From: Robiginitomaculum sp.
GTDB lineage: Bacteria > Pseudomonadota > Alphaproteobacteria > Caulobacterales > Maricaulaceae
NCBI GenBank assembly: GCA_026993275.1
Contig: JALWUB010000412.1
Location: 1-12,833 of the forward strand
Length of the DNA stretch: 12,833 nucleotides
Direction: 5' to 3'
Below the pieces are notes generated by a model, which had not been told where the DNA came from, searched no databases, and saw only the letters and a program-made list of their open reading frames with translations. Positions 6,278-12,355 of the stretch are shown one piece after another. Made by a program: the position numbers and the translations under genes. How positions within the stretch are numbered: the stretch's first letter is position 1; each line of letters begins with the position of its first letter.

Positions 6278-6946
6278 ATGCGTTTGCGGTTACTGGTTAT
6301 GGCGTTTGCCGCAATGGCCATGCTGGGTGGCTGCGCCACATTTTCGCTCGGCGGCGGCAAGGCCATTGTCAGGGATGGCGACACCTCGCCCGAAGCGGTC
6401 TTCCGGCGCCAGGCCCTGGGCCTGCAAAAGGCCTTTACCCAGGCCGGCTGGCTGCGCAGCGGCGAAAGCCAGAGCCGGACCAGGACCTTCATGGCAATTC
6501 TGTCCCGGGGCTGGGGCCACAAGAAGGATGCGGCCAGGGACAAGCCTGCGCCGGACGCCGCCGCGCTCTATCTGGCGCGGCTGCGGGACAAGAATGGCGG
6601 TGATGCGGGCAAGACCGTCATCGCCCTGCAGGGCGACATGGCGCGGGCGCTGATGCTGATGAGCGAATTGAATGACAGCACGGCGGCGCTGATTGCCGCC
6701 AGGACGGCGCCGGATGCGGAGGCCCTGCGCATGGATGTCAAGCTGCTGGAGCAGGCGCTGATTGATGCGCGCAAGGCGCAATCCCTGTTCGCAGACGCCA
6801 TGGCGCGGCTTGAGCCAACCCTTCCTGCGCCCGTCAAGACCGGCATGCAGGCCCGCCTTGACGCCAATGAACGCGAAGTGCAGCGCATGCAGAGCCTGGC
6901 CGATGCGCTCAATGCCCGCCGCCTGGCGCTGCCGCCGTCCAGTTGA
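6278..6946 (+). CDS. putative lipoprotein of unknown function
   Basis: A 222-residue protein with a type II signal peptide: a short basic start (MRLR), a hydrophobic core, and the lipobox MLGGC, making Cys19 the likely lipidated residue. The residue after the Cys is Ala, so outer-membrane sorting is plausible, but this rule is weaker outside enterics. The mature part has a basic, Arg/Lys-rich region (40-90) and then long Ala/Leu/Glu-rich helices (about 93-217) that could form helical hairpins or a coiled coil. I do not recognise a family. The frame is open upstream to 6164, but the ATG at 6278 gives the signal peptide and has GGAG (6266-6269) at 8-nt spacing. Its TGA overlaps the next gene's ATG (TGATG), so it is translationally coupled to the methyltransferase. 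Confidence 0.8.
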   Translation: MRLRLLVMAFAAMAMLGGCATFSLGGGKAIVRDGDTSPEAVFRRQALGLQKAFTQAGWLRSGESQSRTRTFMAILSRGWGHKKDAARDKPAPDAAALYLARLRDKNGGDAGKTVIALQGDMARALMLMSELNDSTAALIAARTAPDAEALRMDVKLLEQALIDARKAQSLFADAMARLEPTLPAPVKTGMQARLDANEREVQRMQSLADALNARRLALPPSS

Positions 6947-7581
6947 TGATGGATCAGGGGTTCGCGCAGACCGGCGGCCTCGACCCGCAAACCGTGCCCG
7001 GTTTTCTGGAGGCAGAAGAAGGCGCGGCCCTGGCCGAAGCGGCGCGGCGGGCCGGCCAGCTTGGCCCGGTTCTGGAAATCGGCGCCTATTGCGGCCGCTC
7101 GGCGCTCTATCTTGGTCCTGCGGCGCGCGCCGCGGGCAGCGTGCTCTACAGCCTCGACCATCACCGCGGCTCGGAGGAAAACCAGCCCGGCCAGGCCTGG
7201 CATGATGAACGCTTCTGGGACCGGCAGGCCGGAGCCATGGACACCCTGCCGGCCTTCCGGCGCACCATGGCGCAAGCGGGGCTGGAGGATTGCGTCATTG
7301 TCCTTGCCGGCCAGTCTGCCCTGATAGCGCGCCACTGGAGCACGCCGCTGGGCATGGTGTTTATCGATGGCGGCCATACCATGCAGGCGGCGCTGGGCGA
7401 TTACCGCGGCTGGGCGCCGAAAATCCTGCCCGGCGGCGTGCTCGCCATCCATGACGTTTTCCCCAATCCCGCAGACGGCGGCCGCCCGCCTTTCGAGATT
7501 TACCAGATGGCGCTGGCTTCCGGCCTGTTCACGCCGCTCGGCTTCGTGCGCGCGCTGGCGCTTTTGCAGCGGTTGGGCTGA
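6946..7581 (+). CDS. class I SAM-dependent methyltransferase (Methyltransf_24-like)
   Basis: A 211-residue Rossmann-fold methyltransferase. Motif I is VLEIGAYCGRSALYL (42-56), the acidic residue ending strand 2 is Asp71 in YSLDHH, and the later strand and loop is MVFIDGGHTMQAALGDYRGW (137-156) followed by LPGGVLAIHDVFPNP (161-175). FIDGGH and IHD are typical of the Methyltransf_24 family, where acidic residues may bind a metal. The substrate is unknown. Two adjacent ATGs (6946, 6949) are possible; the first overlaps the lipoprotein stop by one base and neither has a clear Shine-Dalgarno, so translation probably depends on coupling. It is the last gene of the pair and faces malY convergently, with a palindrome-rich 234-bp gap after it. 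Confidence 0.87.
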   Translation: MMDQGFAQTGGLDPQTVPGFLEAEEGAALAEAARRAGQLGPVLEIGAYCGRSALYLGPAARAAGSVLYSLDHHRGSEENQPGQAWHDERFWDRQAGAMDTLPAFRRTMAQAGLEDCVIVLAGQSALIARHWSTPLGMVFIDGGHTMQAALGDYRGWAPKILPGGVLAIHDVFPNPADGGRPPFEIYQMALASGLFTPLGFVRALALLQRLG

Positions 7582-7692
7582 AGAGGATGGGGCGGCAGGG
7601 CGCTTGAGAAGCGGCGGCGCCCATGACTGATGCTGGTTGCGCGCGCTGCCGCTTCATTCCGGTCTGTGCCAGTTCTGCATCATCCCCCGCCA

Positions 7693-7720
7693 GCCAGCCC
7701 TTGCGCAAGCGAAGGCTGGG
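7693..7720. repeat. REP-like palindrome containing CTTGCGCAAG
   Basis: The outer arms GCCAGCC (7693-7699) and GGCTGG (7714-7719) enclose the perfect 10-bp palindrome CTTGCGCAAG (7700-7709). The 20-mer at 7700-7719 recurs at 9117-9136 with 18 of 20 bases identical. It is intergenic and looks like a small dispersed palindromic element. Confidence 0.5.
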
Positions 7721-7727
7721 CAGGCTC

Positions 7728-7804
7728 TGAGCGAAGTCGAAGGATGAGGCAGAGCGCCCTCCAAGGTTCGGCTTCGCTCACCTTGAGGGGGCGCCCGCTC
7801 TGCC
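7728..7804. repeat. nested inverted repeats between convergent genes
   Basis: Two overlapping inverted repeats. The first is TGAGCGAAGTCGAA (7728-7741) against TTCGGCTTCGCTCA (7767-7780), 13 of 14 bases complementary. The second is a long imperfect hairpin: GGCAGAGC, CCCTC and AAGGT on the left (7748-7767) against ACCTT, GAGGG and GCTCTGCC on the right (7780-7804), with a 7-nt bulge GGCGCCC (7790-7796). The two foldings share the arm 7767-7780 and exclude each other. The GAGCGAAGTCGAAGG wording resembles repeats I recall from intergenic DNA of sphingomonads and relatives. Placed between the methyltransferase (stop 7581) and malY (stop 7816), it may also end transcripts from both sides. Confidence 0.6.
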
Positions 7805-7815
7805 GTTTGGCCTTC

Positions 7816-9003
7816 TTACTGGTGTTGCAAGGCGGCCAAAAGGTTTTGCAACGCCGCTTCGAGCCTGGCTCTCGGGCAGGCGATGTTCACGCGGGCAAAG
7901 CCTTCGCCTTCCTTGCCGAATGAGTCCCCGCCGGTAACCATCCAGCCGGCCTTTTCGCGCAAAAACGCCTTCAGTTCCCCGGCTGGACGCTGCAGCTTCC
8001 TGAAATCCAGCCAGAGCAGGAATGTGCCGTCCGGCCTGATGAGGTCAACCTGGCCGGTGCGGTCAAGGGCCTGTTCAACCAGTGCCAGATTGCCGTGCAG
8101 ATAGTTCAGGACAGCATCCAGCCAGGGGGCGCCGCCTTCCCAGGCCGCCTGCATGGCCACATTGGCGAAGGCATTGTTCTTGTTGACCGTCAGGCGGCTG
8201 TTCGCGGCCTGCAATGCGGCGCGCCGTTTTGCATCGGCAACAATCGTGAAGGCGCTGCAGCATGAGGCGATGTTGAATGTCTTTGCAGGCGACAGACAGA
8301 CAATCGCATTGCGCGCATGGGCGGGCCCCAGTGATGCAAAGGGGGTGTAGGCATGGCCGGCAAAGGTCAGATCGCCGTGAATTTCATCGGACACCACCAG
8401 CACATCGTGCTTGAGGCAGATGGCGGCGAGGGTGAGCAGTTCATCGCGGCTCCAGACACGCCCGACGGGGTTATGCGGATTGCACAAGAACAGCATGGTG
8501 GTCCTGGGGTTCCTGGCCAGCGCCTCAAGCCCGGCGAAGTCCATGCGGTAACGCCCCCGATCCAGGGTCAGCGGATTGCTGACAATTGTGCGCCCGTTTT
8601 CATGAATGATGTCGAAGAAGTCGAAAAACACCGGCGGCTGAATGATGATTCCGTCCCCCCTTTCGGTAAAAAGCGAGACCGCCATGGCCAGGGCATTCAA
8701 AATGTTTGGCGCGCGCAGGATGTGGCCTGCATCAATGTCCCACGCATGCCTTTCCCGGTACCAGCGCATCAGCGCAGCAAACAGGCCCTCCGACACGGCT
8801 TCATAACCGAACACGCCATGATCCAGGCGCCTTTGCATGGCTGCCAGCACCACGGGCGGGGCACGAAAGTCCATGTCCGCCACCCCGGCAGCAAACACGG
8901 TCTGCCCGCCGCGCCCGGCCGGCTTTGCCCGCACCTTCAGGGCCGGAACAACCCGGCGGTCTATGTCCTGGTCAAAATCGAAGCCGGTCTTTTCGTCCGC
9001 CAT
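7816..9003 (-). CDS. MalY/PatB family PLP-dependent aminotransferase-fold C-S lyase
   Basis: A 395-residue fold-type I PLP enzyme. MalY/PatB proteins cleave cystathionine or cysteine S-conjugates to pyruvate, ammonia and a thiol. Seen: FAAGVADMDFRAPP (37-50), the substrate-side FGYEAV (65-70), CNPHNPVGR (174-182), SDEIHGDL (205-212), the PLP-lysine motif SPAKTFNIA (238-246, Lys241) and ARVNIACPR (370-378), whose Arg371 should bind the substrate carboxylate. Length is normal for the family. After KTFNIA the sequence is SCCSAF where many relatives have a G-L-x-x-S pattern, so substrate range may differ. An upstream in-frame ATG (9022-9024) is possible, but AGGGAG lies between it and the ATG at 9001-9003 at 7-nt spacing, favouring the latter. 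It is monocistronic, convergent with the methyltransferase, and downstream of tRNA-Cys on the same strand. Confidence 0.9.
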   Translation of the reverse strand: MADEKTGFDFDQDIDRRVVPALKVRAKPAGRGGQTVFAAGVADMDFRAPPVVLAAMQRRLDHGVFGYEAVSEGLFAALMRWYRERHAWDIDAGHILRAPNILNALAMAVSLFTERGDGIIIQPPVFFDFFDIIHENGRTIVSNPLTLDRGRYRMDFAGLEALARNPRTTMLFLCNPHNPVGRVWSRDELLTLAAICLKHDVLVVSDEIHGDLTFAGHAYTPFASLGPAHARNAIVCLSPAKTFNIASCCSAFTIVADAKRRAALQAANSRLTVNKNNAFANVAMQAAWEGGAPWLDAVLNYLHGNLALVEQALDRTGQVDLIRPDGTFLLWLDFRKLQRPAGELKAFLREKAGWMVTGGDSFGKEGEGFARVNIACPRARLEAALQNLLAALQHQ

Positions 9004-9084
9004 GGCATGACTCCCTTTCAGCAAGGCCCGCCATGTTTATAGCAAGATGCCTCCGCCGCTCCATTGCCGCGAACACCGGGAAGA

Positions 9085-9129
9085 GCCGGCAGGCTATGAG
9101 CCTGCCCCGGCCCTTGCTTGCGCAAGGGC
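9085..9129 (-). terminator. tandem hairpins on the 3' side of tRNA-Cys
   Basis: Two adjacent hairpins: GCAGGCT (9089-9095) with AGCCTGC (9099-9105), within a larger GCCGG...CCGGC setting, and GCCCTTGC (9110-9117) with GCAAGGGC (9122-9129), loop TTGC. They lie 77 bp or more beyond the 3' end of tRNA-Cys on its strand and upstream of malY. They may end the tRNA transcript, but no T-run is present, so they could instead be repeat elements. Confidence 0.4.
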
Positions 9130-9136
9130 AGGCTGG
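9117..9136. repeat. second copy of the CTTGCGCAAG element
   Basis: This 20-mer repeats 7700-7719 in the same orientation with two differences. It begins with the palindrome CTTGCGCAAG and ends AGGCTGG. The two copies flank malY, 1.4 kb apart. Confidence 0.5.
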
Positions 9137-9205
9137 CCGGGAAGGGGGGGAGGCTGGAGGGCCTGCATGGCGCGGAGGGGGCAGCGCGTGCCGTCAGGGG
9201 TAAAC

Positions 9206-9279
9206 TGGAGGCCCCGCCCGGAATCGAACCGGGGTGCAAGGATTTGCAGTCCTCTGCGTAACCACTCCGCCACAGGGCC
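9206..9279 (-). tRNA. tRNA-Cys (GCA)
   Basis: A 74-nt cloverleaf reads on the minus strand from 9279 to 9206. The acceptor arm GGCCCTG pairs with CGGGGCC, including one G-U pair. The anticodon loop is CTGCAAA, giving anticodon GCA. The T arm CCCGG/CCGGG encloses TTCGATT. The discriminator base is U73, as expected for tRNA-Cys, and CCA is encoded in the genome (plus coordinates 9206-9208). A 16-bp palindrome-like TGCCGCATGTGCGGCA (9291-9306) lies just upstream of the 5' end. No other tRNA is adjacent. Confidence 0.97.
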
Positions 9280-9363
9280 ATGATGCGTTTTGCCGCATGT
9301 GCGGCACGCAATGGGGTGCTATATCCGGTTCGGCGGTCAAGGTCCATGCGTCGTTTCACCTGA

Positions 9364-9392
9364 TTGCACGTTGGCGGTGCGCGGCGTAAAAG
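9364..9392 (+). promoter_or_regulatory. candidate sigma-70 promoter for the pcm-like gene
   Basis: TTGCAC (9364-9369), a 17-nt spacer and TAAAAG (9387-9392) form a reasonable housekeeping promoter. The predicted transcription start near 9399 would leave a leader of about 23 nt carrying the AAGGGA ribosome binding site (9407-9412). Confidence 0.45.
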
Positions 9393-9422
9393 GAAGCCTT
9401 GGAAACAAGGGAATCAATACTG

Positions 9423-10082
9423 ATGTATGATGTCGAGGCGGCGCGCCGCGCCATGGTGGAAAGCCAGATTCATGTCAATGAGGTGACCGACCCGCGCCTG
9501 CTGTCTGCGTTTGCCACCCTGCCGCGCGAACTGTTTGTGCCCAAGGCAGAGGCCGGCACGGCCTATAGCGAGCGCGACATTCCGCTTGGCGGCGGCCGCT
9601 ATCTCATCAGGCCGCGGGCCCTGGCGCGGCTGTTGCAGGCGGTGGATGTGCAGCCAACGGATCTGGTGCTGCATATCGGCGCCGGGCGCGGCTATACCTC
9701 GGCCATACTGGGCGCGCTGGCGGAAACCGTCGTGGCGCTTGAAAGCGACGAGGCCTTGCGCACGAATGCCGAAGCCACCCTGGCGCTGGTCAATGCCGAC
9801 AATGTCGCCGTCATTGCCGGCGATTTTCGCGCCGGCGCACCGGATCAGGCGCCATTTGATGTCATCGTGGTGGACAGCAGCGTTGCCCAGGTGCCGCAAA
9901 CCTGGCTGGACCAGCTTGCCGAGGGCGGCCGCCTGGGCGTGTTTGAGCGCCGCCAGCCGCCCGGCCATGGCGTGGTCTATGTCCGCAGTGACGGGGCCTG
10001 GGGGCGGCGGGTGGCGTTTGATGCCACCATACCGTATCTGCCGGGATTTGCGCCGGAGCATCATTTCCGTTTTGCGTCATGA
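9423..10082 (+). CDS. protein-L-isoaspartate O-methyltransferase-like protein (divergent Pcm paralogue)
   Basis: A 219-residue class I methyltransferase of the PCMT family. Seen: the family opening AARRAMVESQIHVNEVTDPR (6-25), LPRELFVP (33-40), AYSERDIPLGGGRYLIRP (47-64), SAM motif I LVLHIGAGRGYTSAIL (81-96), the acidic Glu107 in VVALESDE, and FDVIVVDSSVAQVP (145-158). Canonical Pcm has GQTISQP, with a catalytic Ser, at the position where this protein reads GRYLIRP, and it has hydrophobic PLP/PIG wording before it. Isoaspartate repair is therefore doubtful. Such a divergent copy next to tolC is common in alphaproteobacteria. A TTG further upstream is in frame, but ATG 9423, with AAGGGA at 10-nt spacing, matches the family start. 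A terminator-like hairpin separates it from tolC. Confidence 0.85.
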   Translation: MYDVEAARRAMVESQIHVNEVTDPRLLSAFATLPRELFVPKAEAGTAYSERDIPLGGGRYLIRPRALARLLQAVDVQPTDLVLHIGAGRGYTSAILGALAETVVALESDEALRTNAEATLALVNADNVAVIAGDFRAGAPDQAPFDVIVVDSSVAQVPQTWLDQLAEGGRLGVFERRQPPGHGVVYVRSDGAWGRRVAFDATIPYLPGFAPEHHFRFAS

Positions 10083-10101
10083 CCATTGACCGCACCTTTG
10101 G

Positions 10102-10133
10102 CAGCGGCAATGCTGGCCGCTGTGCTGTTTTTT
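10102..10133 (+). terminator. rho-independent terminator after the pcm-like gene
   Basis: CAGCGGC (10102-10108) and GCCGCTG (10116-10122) form a perfect 7-bp stem with a 7-nt loop. Five bases later comes a run of six T (10128-10133). It starts 20 bp after the pcm-like stop, so tolC probably has its own promoter in 10134-10190. Confidence 0.55.
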
Positions 10134-10200
10134 GAAAATCTTTTCCTATATCGGGAGAAGTCAATCACCATCGACCCTATCGAGAGGGGATCATCTGGCC

Positions 10201-11556
10201 ATGGCATTCAAGCGCGCATTCTGGATCTTGGCGGCCTTCGCTGCACTGTGCGGGCCCGCGCATGGCGAAACCCTGGAGCAGGCCCTGGCACTGGCCTACA
10301 CCACCAATCCCCTGTTGCAAGCCGAGCAGGCGGGCCTGCGGGCCACCGACGAGCAATTGGCGCAGGCCCGCTCCCGGCAATTGCCCTCGGCCCGCATTGA
10401 CGGCAATTACGCCTATACGCGGGTCAAGCAGGCCAGTCCGTTTTTCAGCAATGTCTCCAGTTTCCGGCCGCGCGGCGTTTCGATTGCCGCCAGTGAGACG
10501 CTTTATGGCGGCGGCGGCATCAAGGGCGGCATAGAGGCGGCGAAAGCCAGCATCGCCGCCGGGCGGGCCAATCTTGTCGGGGTCGAGCAGACCGTCCTGC
10601 TGGATGCGGCTACCGCCTATCTGGATGTGCTGCGCGACGAGGAGGTGGTGCGTATCCGCCAAAACAACGTCAATGTGCTGAAACAGCAGCACCAGGCGGC
10701 AAAGGACCGGTTTGCCGTCGGCGAAATCACCCGTACCGATGTCAGCCAGGCCGTCGCCCGGGTCGCCGGGGCCCAGGCGCAGCTCGAGGCGGCGCGCTCG
10801 GCCTTGGCCAACAGCCGCGCCACCTATGAGCGCGTCATCGGCCGGGTGCCGGGCACGCTGGCCAAGACGCAGACCCCGGCCAATCTTCCCAGGGATCTGA
10901 TGGAGGCGCGGCAGATTGCCGAACGCGAATCGCCGGCCATTCTGGCGGCGCGCCATGCGGAAGAGGCCGCCCGGCAACAGATCCGCGTTGCCAGGGCCGG
11001 GCTGCGCCCCAGCGTTACCCTGGATGTCTCGGGCAATACCGCCGACAGTTCGGGCCTGCCCGGCCAGAGACTGCGCAGCGCCGCGGCGACGGCGCGCATT
11101 TCCGTGCCGCTGTTCACCGGCGGCCTCAGCCAATCCCAGGTCCGCGAGGCCAAGCACAAGGCCGCCCAGGCGCGCCTGCAACTGGCCCAGACCCGCCGTC
11201 TGGTGGACGAGCAGGTGGCGCAGGCCTGGAGCGCGCTGGTTGCGGCGCGGGCGGTGATTGCCTCCAGCCGCGAGCAGGTGAAAGCCAACGCCCTGGCCTT
11301 TGAAGGGGTTGTGCAGGAGGCCAAGGTGGGCCTGCGCACAACGCTGGATGTGCTCGATGCGGAGCAGGAATTGCTCAATGCCAAGCTGGCCCTGGTCAGC
11401 GCCGAACGCGACGAATCGGTCGCGGCCTATGGCCTGCTGGCAGCCATGGGCGAACTGACGGCGCGCAGGCTGGGGCTGAAGGTCGTCTATTACAAGCCGA
11501 AAAGCTATGAAAAAACGGGGCTGAAAGGGTTGTTTGGCACCGGCATTGATGAGTAA
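10201..11556 (+). CDS. tolC: TolC family outer membrane channel protein
   Basis: A 451-residue precursor of a TolC-type outer membrane channel, which as a trimer forms the exit duct for RND/ABC efflux pumps and type I secretion. A Sec signal peptide is clear: basic MAFKR, hydrophobic core, likely cleavage after PAHG (22), with the mature protein starting ETLEQALALAYTTNPLLQ. Two outer-membrane-efflux repeats follow (about 23-225 and 240-435) with the usual long helices, for example ARVAGAQAQLEAARSALANS and the C-terminal TTLDVLDAEQELLNAKLALV. The C-terminal extension KPKSYEKTGLKGLFGTG is typical of alphaproteobacterial TolC. The frame is open from 10132, but ATG 10201 gives the signal peptide and follows GAGAGGGGA with 10-nt spacing. 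No inner-membrane pump gene is adjacent, which is usual for a shared TolC. Confidence 0.93.
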   Translation: MAFKRAFWILAAFAALCGPAHGETLEQALALAYTTNPLLQAEQAGLRATDEQLAQARSRQLPSARIDGNYAYTRVKQASPFFSNVSSFRPRGVSIAASETLYGGGGIKGGIEAAKASIAAGRANLVGVEQTVLLDAATAYLDVLRDEEVVRIRQNNVNVLKQQHQAAKDRFAVGEITRTDVSQAVARVAGAQAQLEAARSALANSRATYERVIGRVPGTLAKTQTPANLPRDLMEARQIAERESPAILAARHAEEAARQQIRVARAGLRPSVTLDVSGNTADSSGLPGQRLRSAAATARISVPLFTGGLSQSQVREAKHKAAQARLQLAQTRRLVDEQVAQAWSALVAARAVIASSREQVKANALAFEGVVQEAKVGLRTTLDVLDAEQELLNAKLALVSAERDESVAAYGLLAAMGELTARRLGLKVVYYKPKSYEKTGLKGLFGTGIDE

Positions 11557-11634
11557 GTTGCGCCCATGTTATCTGGACGGAGGCCTGTTCCAGCTTTAGC
11601 CTGTCCTCAACCCTAAACGATTCGAGCGCACATC

Positions 11635-12264
11635 ATGGCTGATTCCACAACCGAGACAGATGAACCGACAATGGAGGAAATTCTCGCCTCCATCCGCCGT
11701 ATCATTTCTGAAGATGACGAGGAGGGCGGCGAGGCCCAGACCGAGCCCGCCGCGGAAGCCGCGCCGGAAGCTGAGCCTGAGCCTGAGCCTGAGCCGGAAC
11801 CCGAGCCCGAACCCGAACCGGAACCCGAGCCCGTCGCAGAAGAGCCGCAGGCGGACGAGGACGATGTTCTGGAACTGACCGAGCCCGTCGCCGTTGAAGA
11901 CGACGAAATCATTGTTGTGGACAAGGCGGAAGAAGCCGAGCCGGAACCCGAACCGGAGCCGGAACCAGAACCTGAGCCTGAGCCGGAACCTGAGCCGGAA
12001 CCGGAACCTGTTGCTGCCGCCGCCGATGAAACAGACGACGAGGACTTGCTGAGCGATGCCAGTGCCGCTGCCGCGGCCGGGGCGCTGGGGGCTTTGGCGC
12101 AAAACATGAAGGTTTCGCAAACCGAGGGCCAGACCATAGAGGGGATATTGCGCGACTTGCTGCGCCCCATGCTCAAGGCCTGGCTGGATGAAAACCTTCC
12201 GGCGATCGTTGACGCCAAGGTGGAAGAGGCCATTGACAAGGTCATCCGCCGCTCGCGTGTATGA
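11635..12264 (+). CDS. popZ: PopZ family polar organising protein (DUF2497)
   Basis: A 209-residue, very acidic PopZ homologue. In Caulobacter, PopZ forms a pole-localised condensate that anchors the ParB-parS origin complex and recruits cell-cycle regulators. Seen: the conserved N-terminal client-binding helix [18 protein letters not shown] (10-27); a long disordered Pro/Glu region (28-130) with two pure Glu-Pro tracts, 10 repeats at 47-66 and 12 repeats at 102-125; a more hydrophobic [20 protein letters not shown] patch between them; and the C-terminal oligomerisation helices [10 protein letters not shown] and [40 protein letters not shown] (168-206). It is longer than Caulobacter PopZ (177 aa), apparently because of the tracts. 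No strong Shine-Dalgarno is seen; a GANTC site lies at 11619-11623. It sits between tolC and valS on the same strand. Confidence 0.93.
   Translation: MADSTTETDEPTMEEILASIRRIISEDDEEGGEAQTEPAAEAAPEAEPEPEPEPEPEPEPEPEPEPVAEEPQADEDDVLELTEPVAVEDDEIIVVDKAEEAEPEPEPEPEPEPEPEPEPEPEPEPVAAAADETDDEDLLSDASAAAAAGALGALAQNMKVSQTEGQTIEGILRDLLRPMLKAWLDENLPAIVDAKVEEAIDKVIRRSRV
11773..11832 (+). repeat. Glu-Pro tract 1 in popZ (10 repeats)
   Basis: Ten uninterrupted Glu-Pro dipeptides encoded by hexamers. The first three are identical GAGCCT units; the rest mix GAA/GAG with CCC/CCG. The same DNA read on the other strand gives spurious Gly-Ser and Arg-Phe/Leu repeat reading frames. Confidence 0.95.
11938..12009 (+). 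repeat. Glu-Pro tract 2 in popZ (12 repeats)
   Basis: Twelve uninterrupted Glu-Pro dipeptides with mixed synonymous codons (GAA/GAG; CCG/CCC/CCA/CCT). It is separated from tract 1 by a 35-residue acidic-hydrophobic segment. Confidence 0.95.
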
Positions 12265-12355
12265 GGCTTGCCCTCATCCTGTTTTCGCGTTCAAAACCCG
12301 ATGCTGACACCACCCGCTTGCGGACATGCGCCGCAGCGCAGACAGGCCATATGCC

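Noticed and set aside
9018..9359. A minus-strand reading frame of 113 aa across the tRNA.
   Set aside because: Its central part is the familiar false translation of tRNA-Cys (…YAEDCKSLHPGSIPGGAS…); the DNA folds as a good tRNA.
11596..12245. Minus-strand reading frames with Gly-Ser and Arg-Phe/Leu repeats opposite popZ.
   Set aside because: They are only the complement of the Glu-Pro hexamer repeats; the + strand frame has the full PopZ family pattern.
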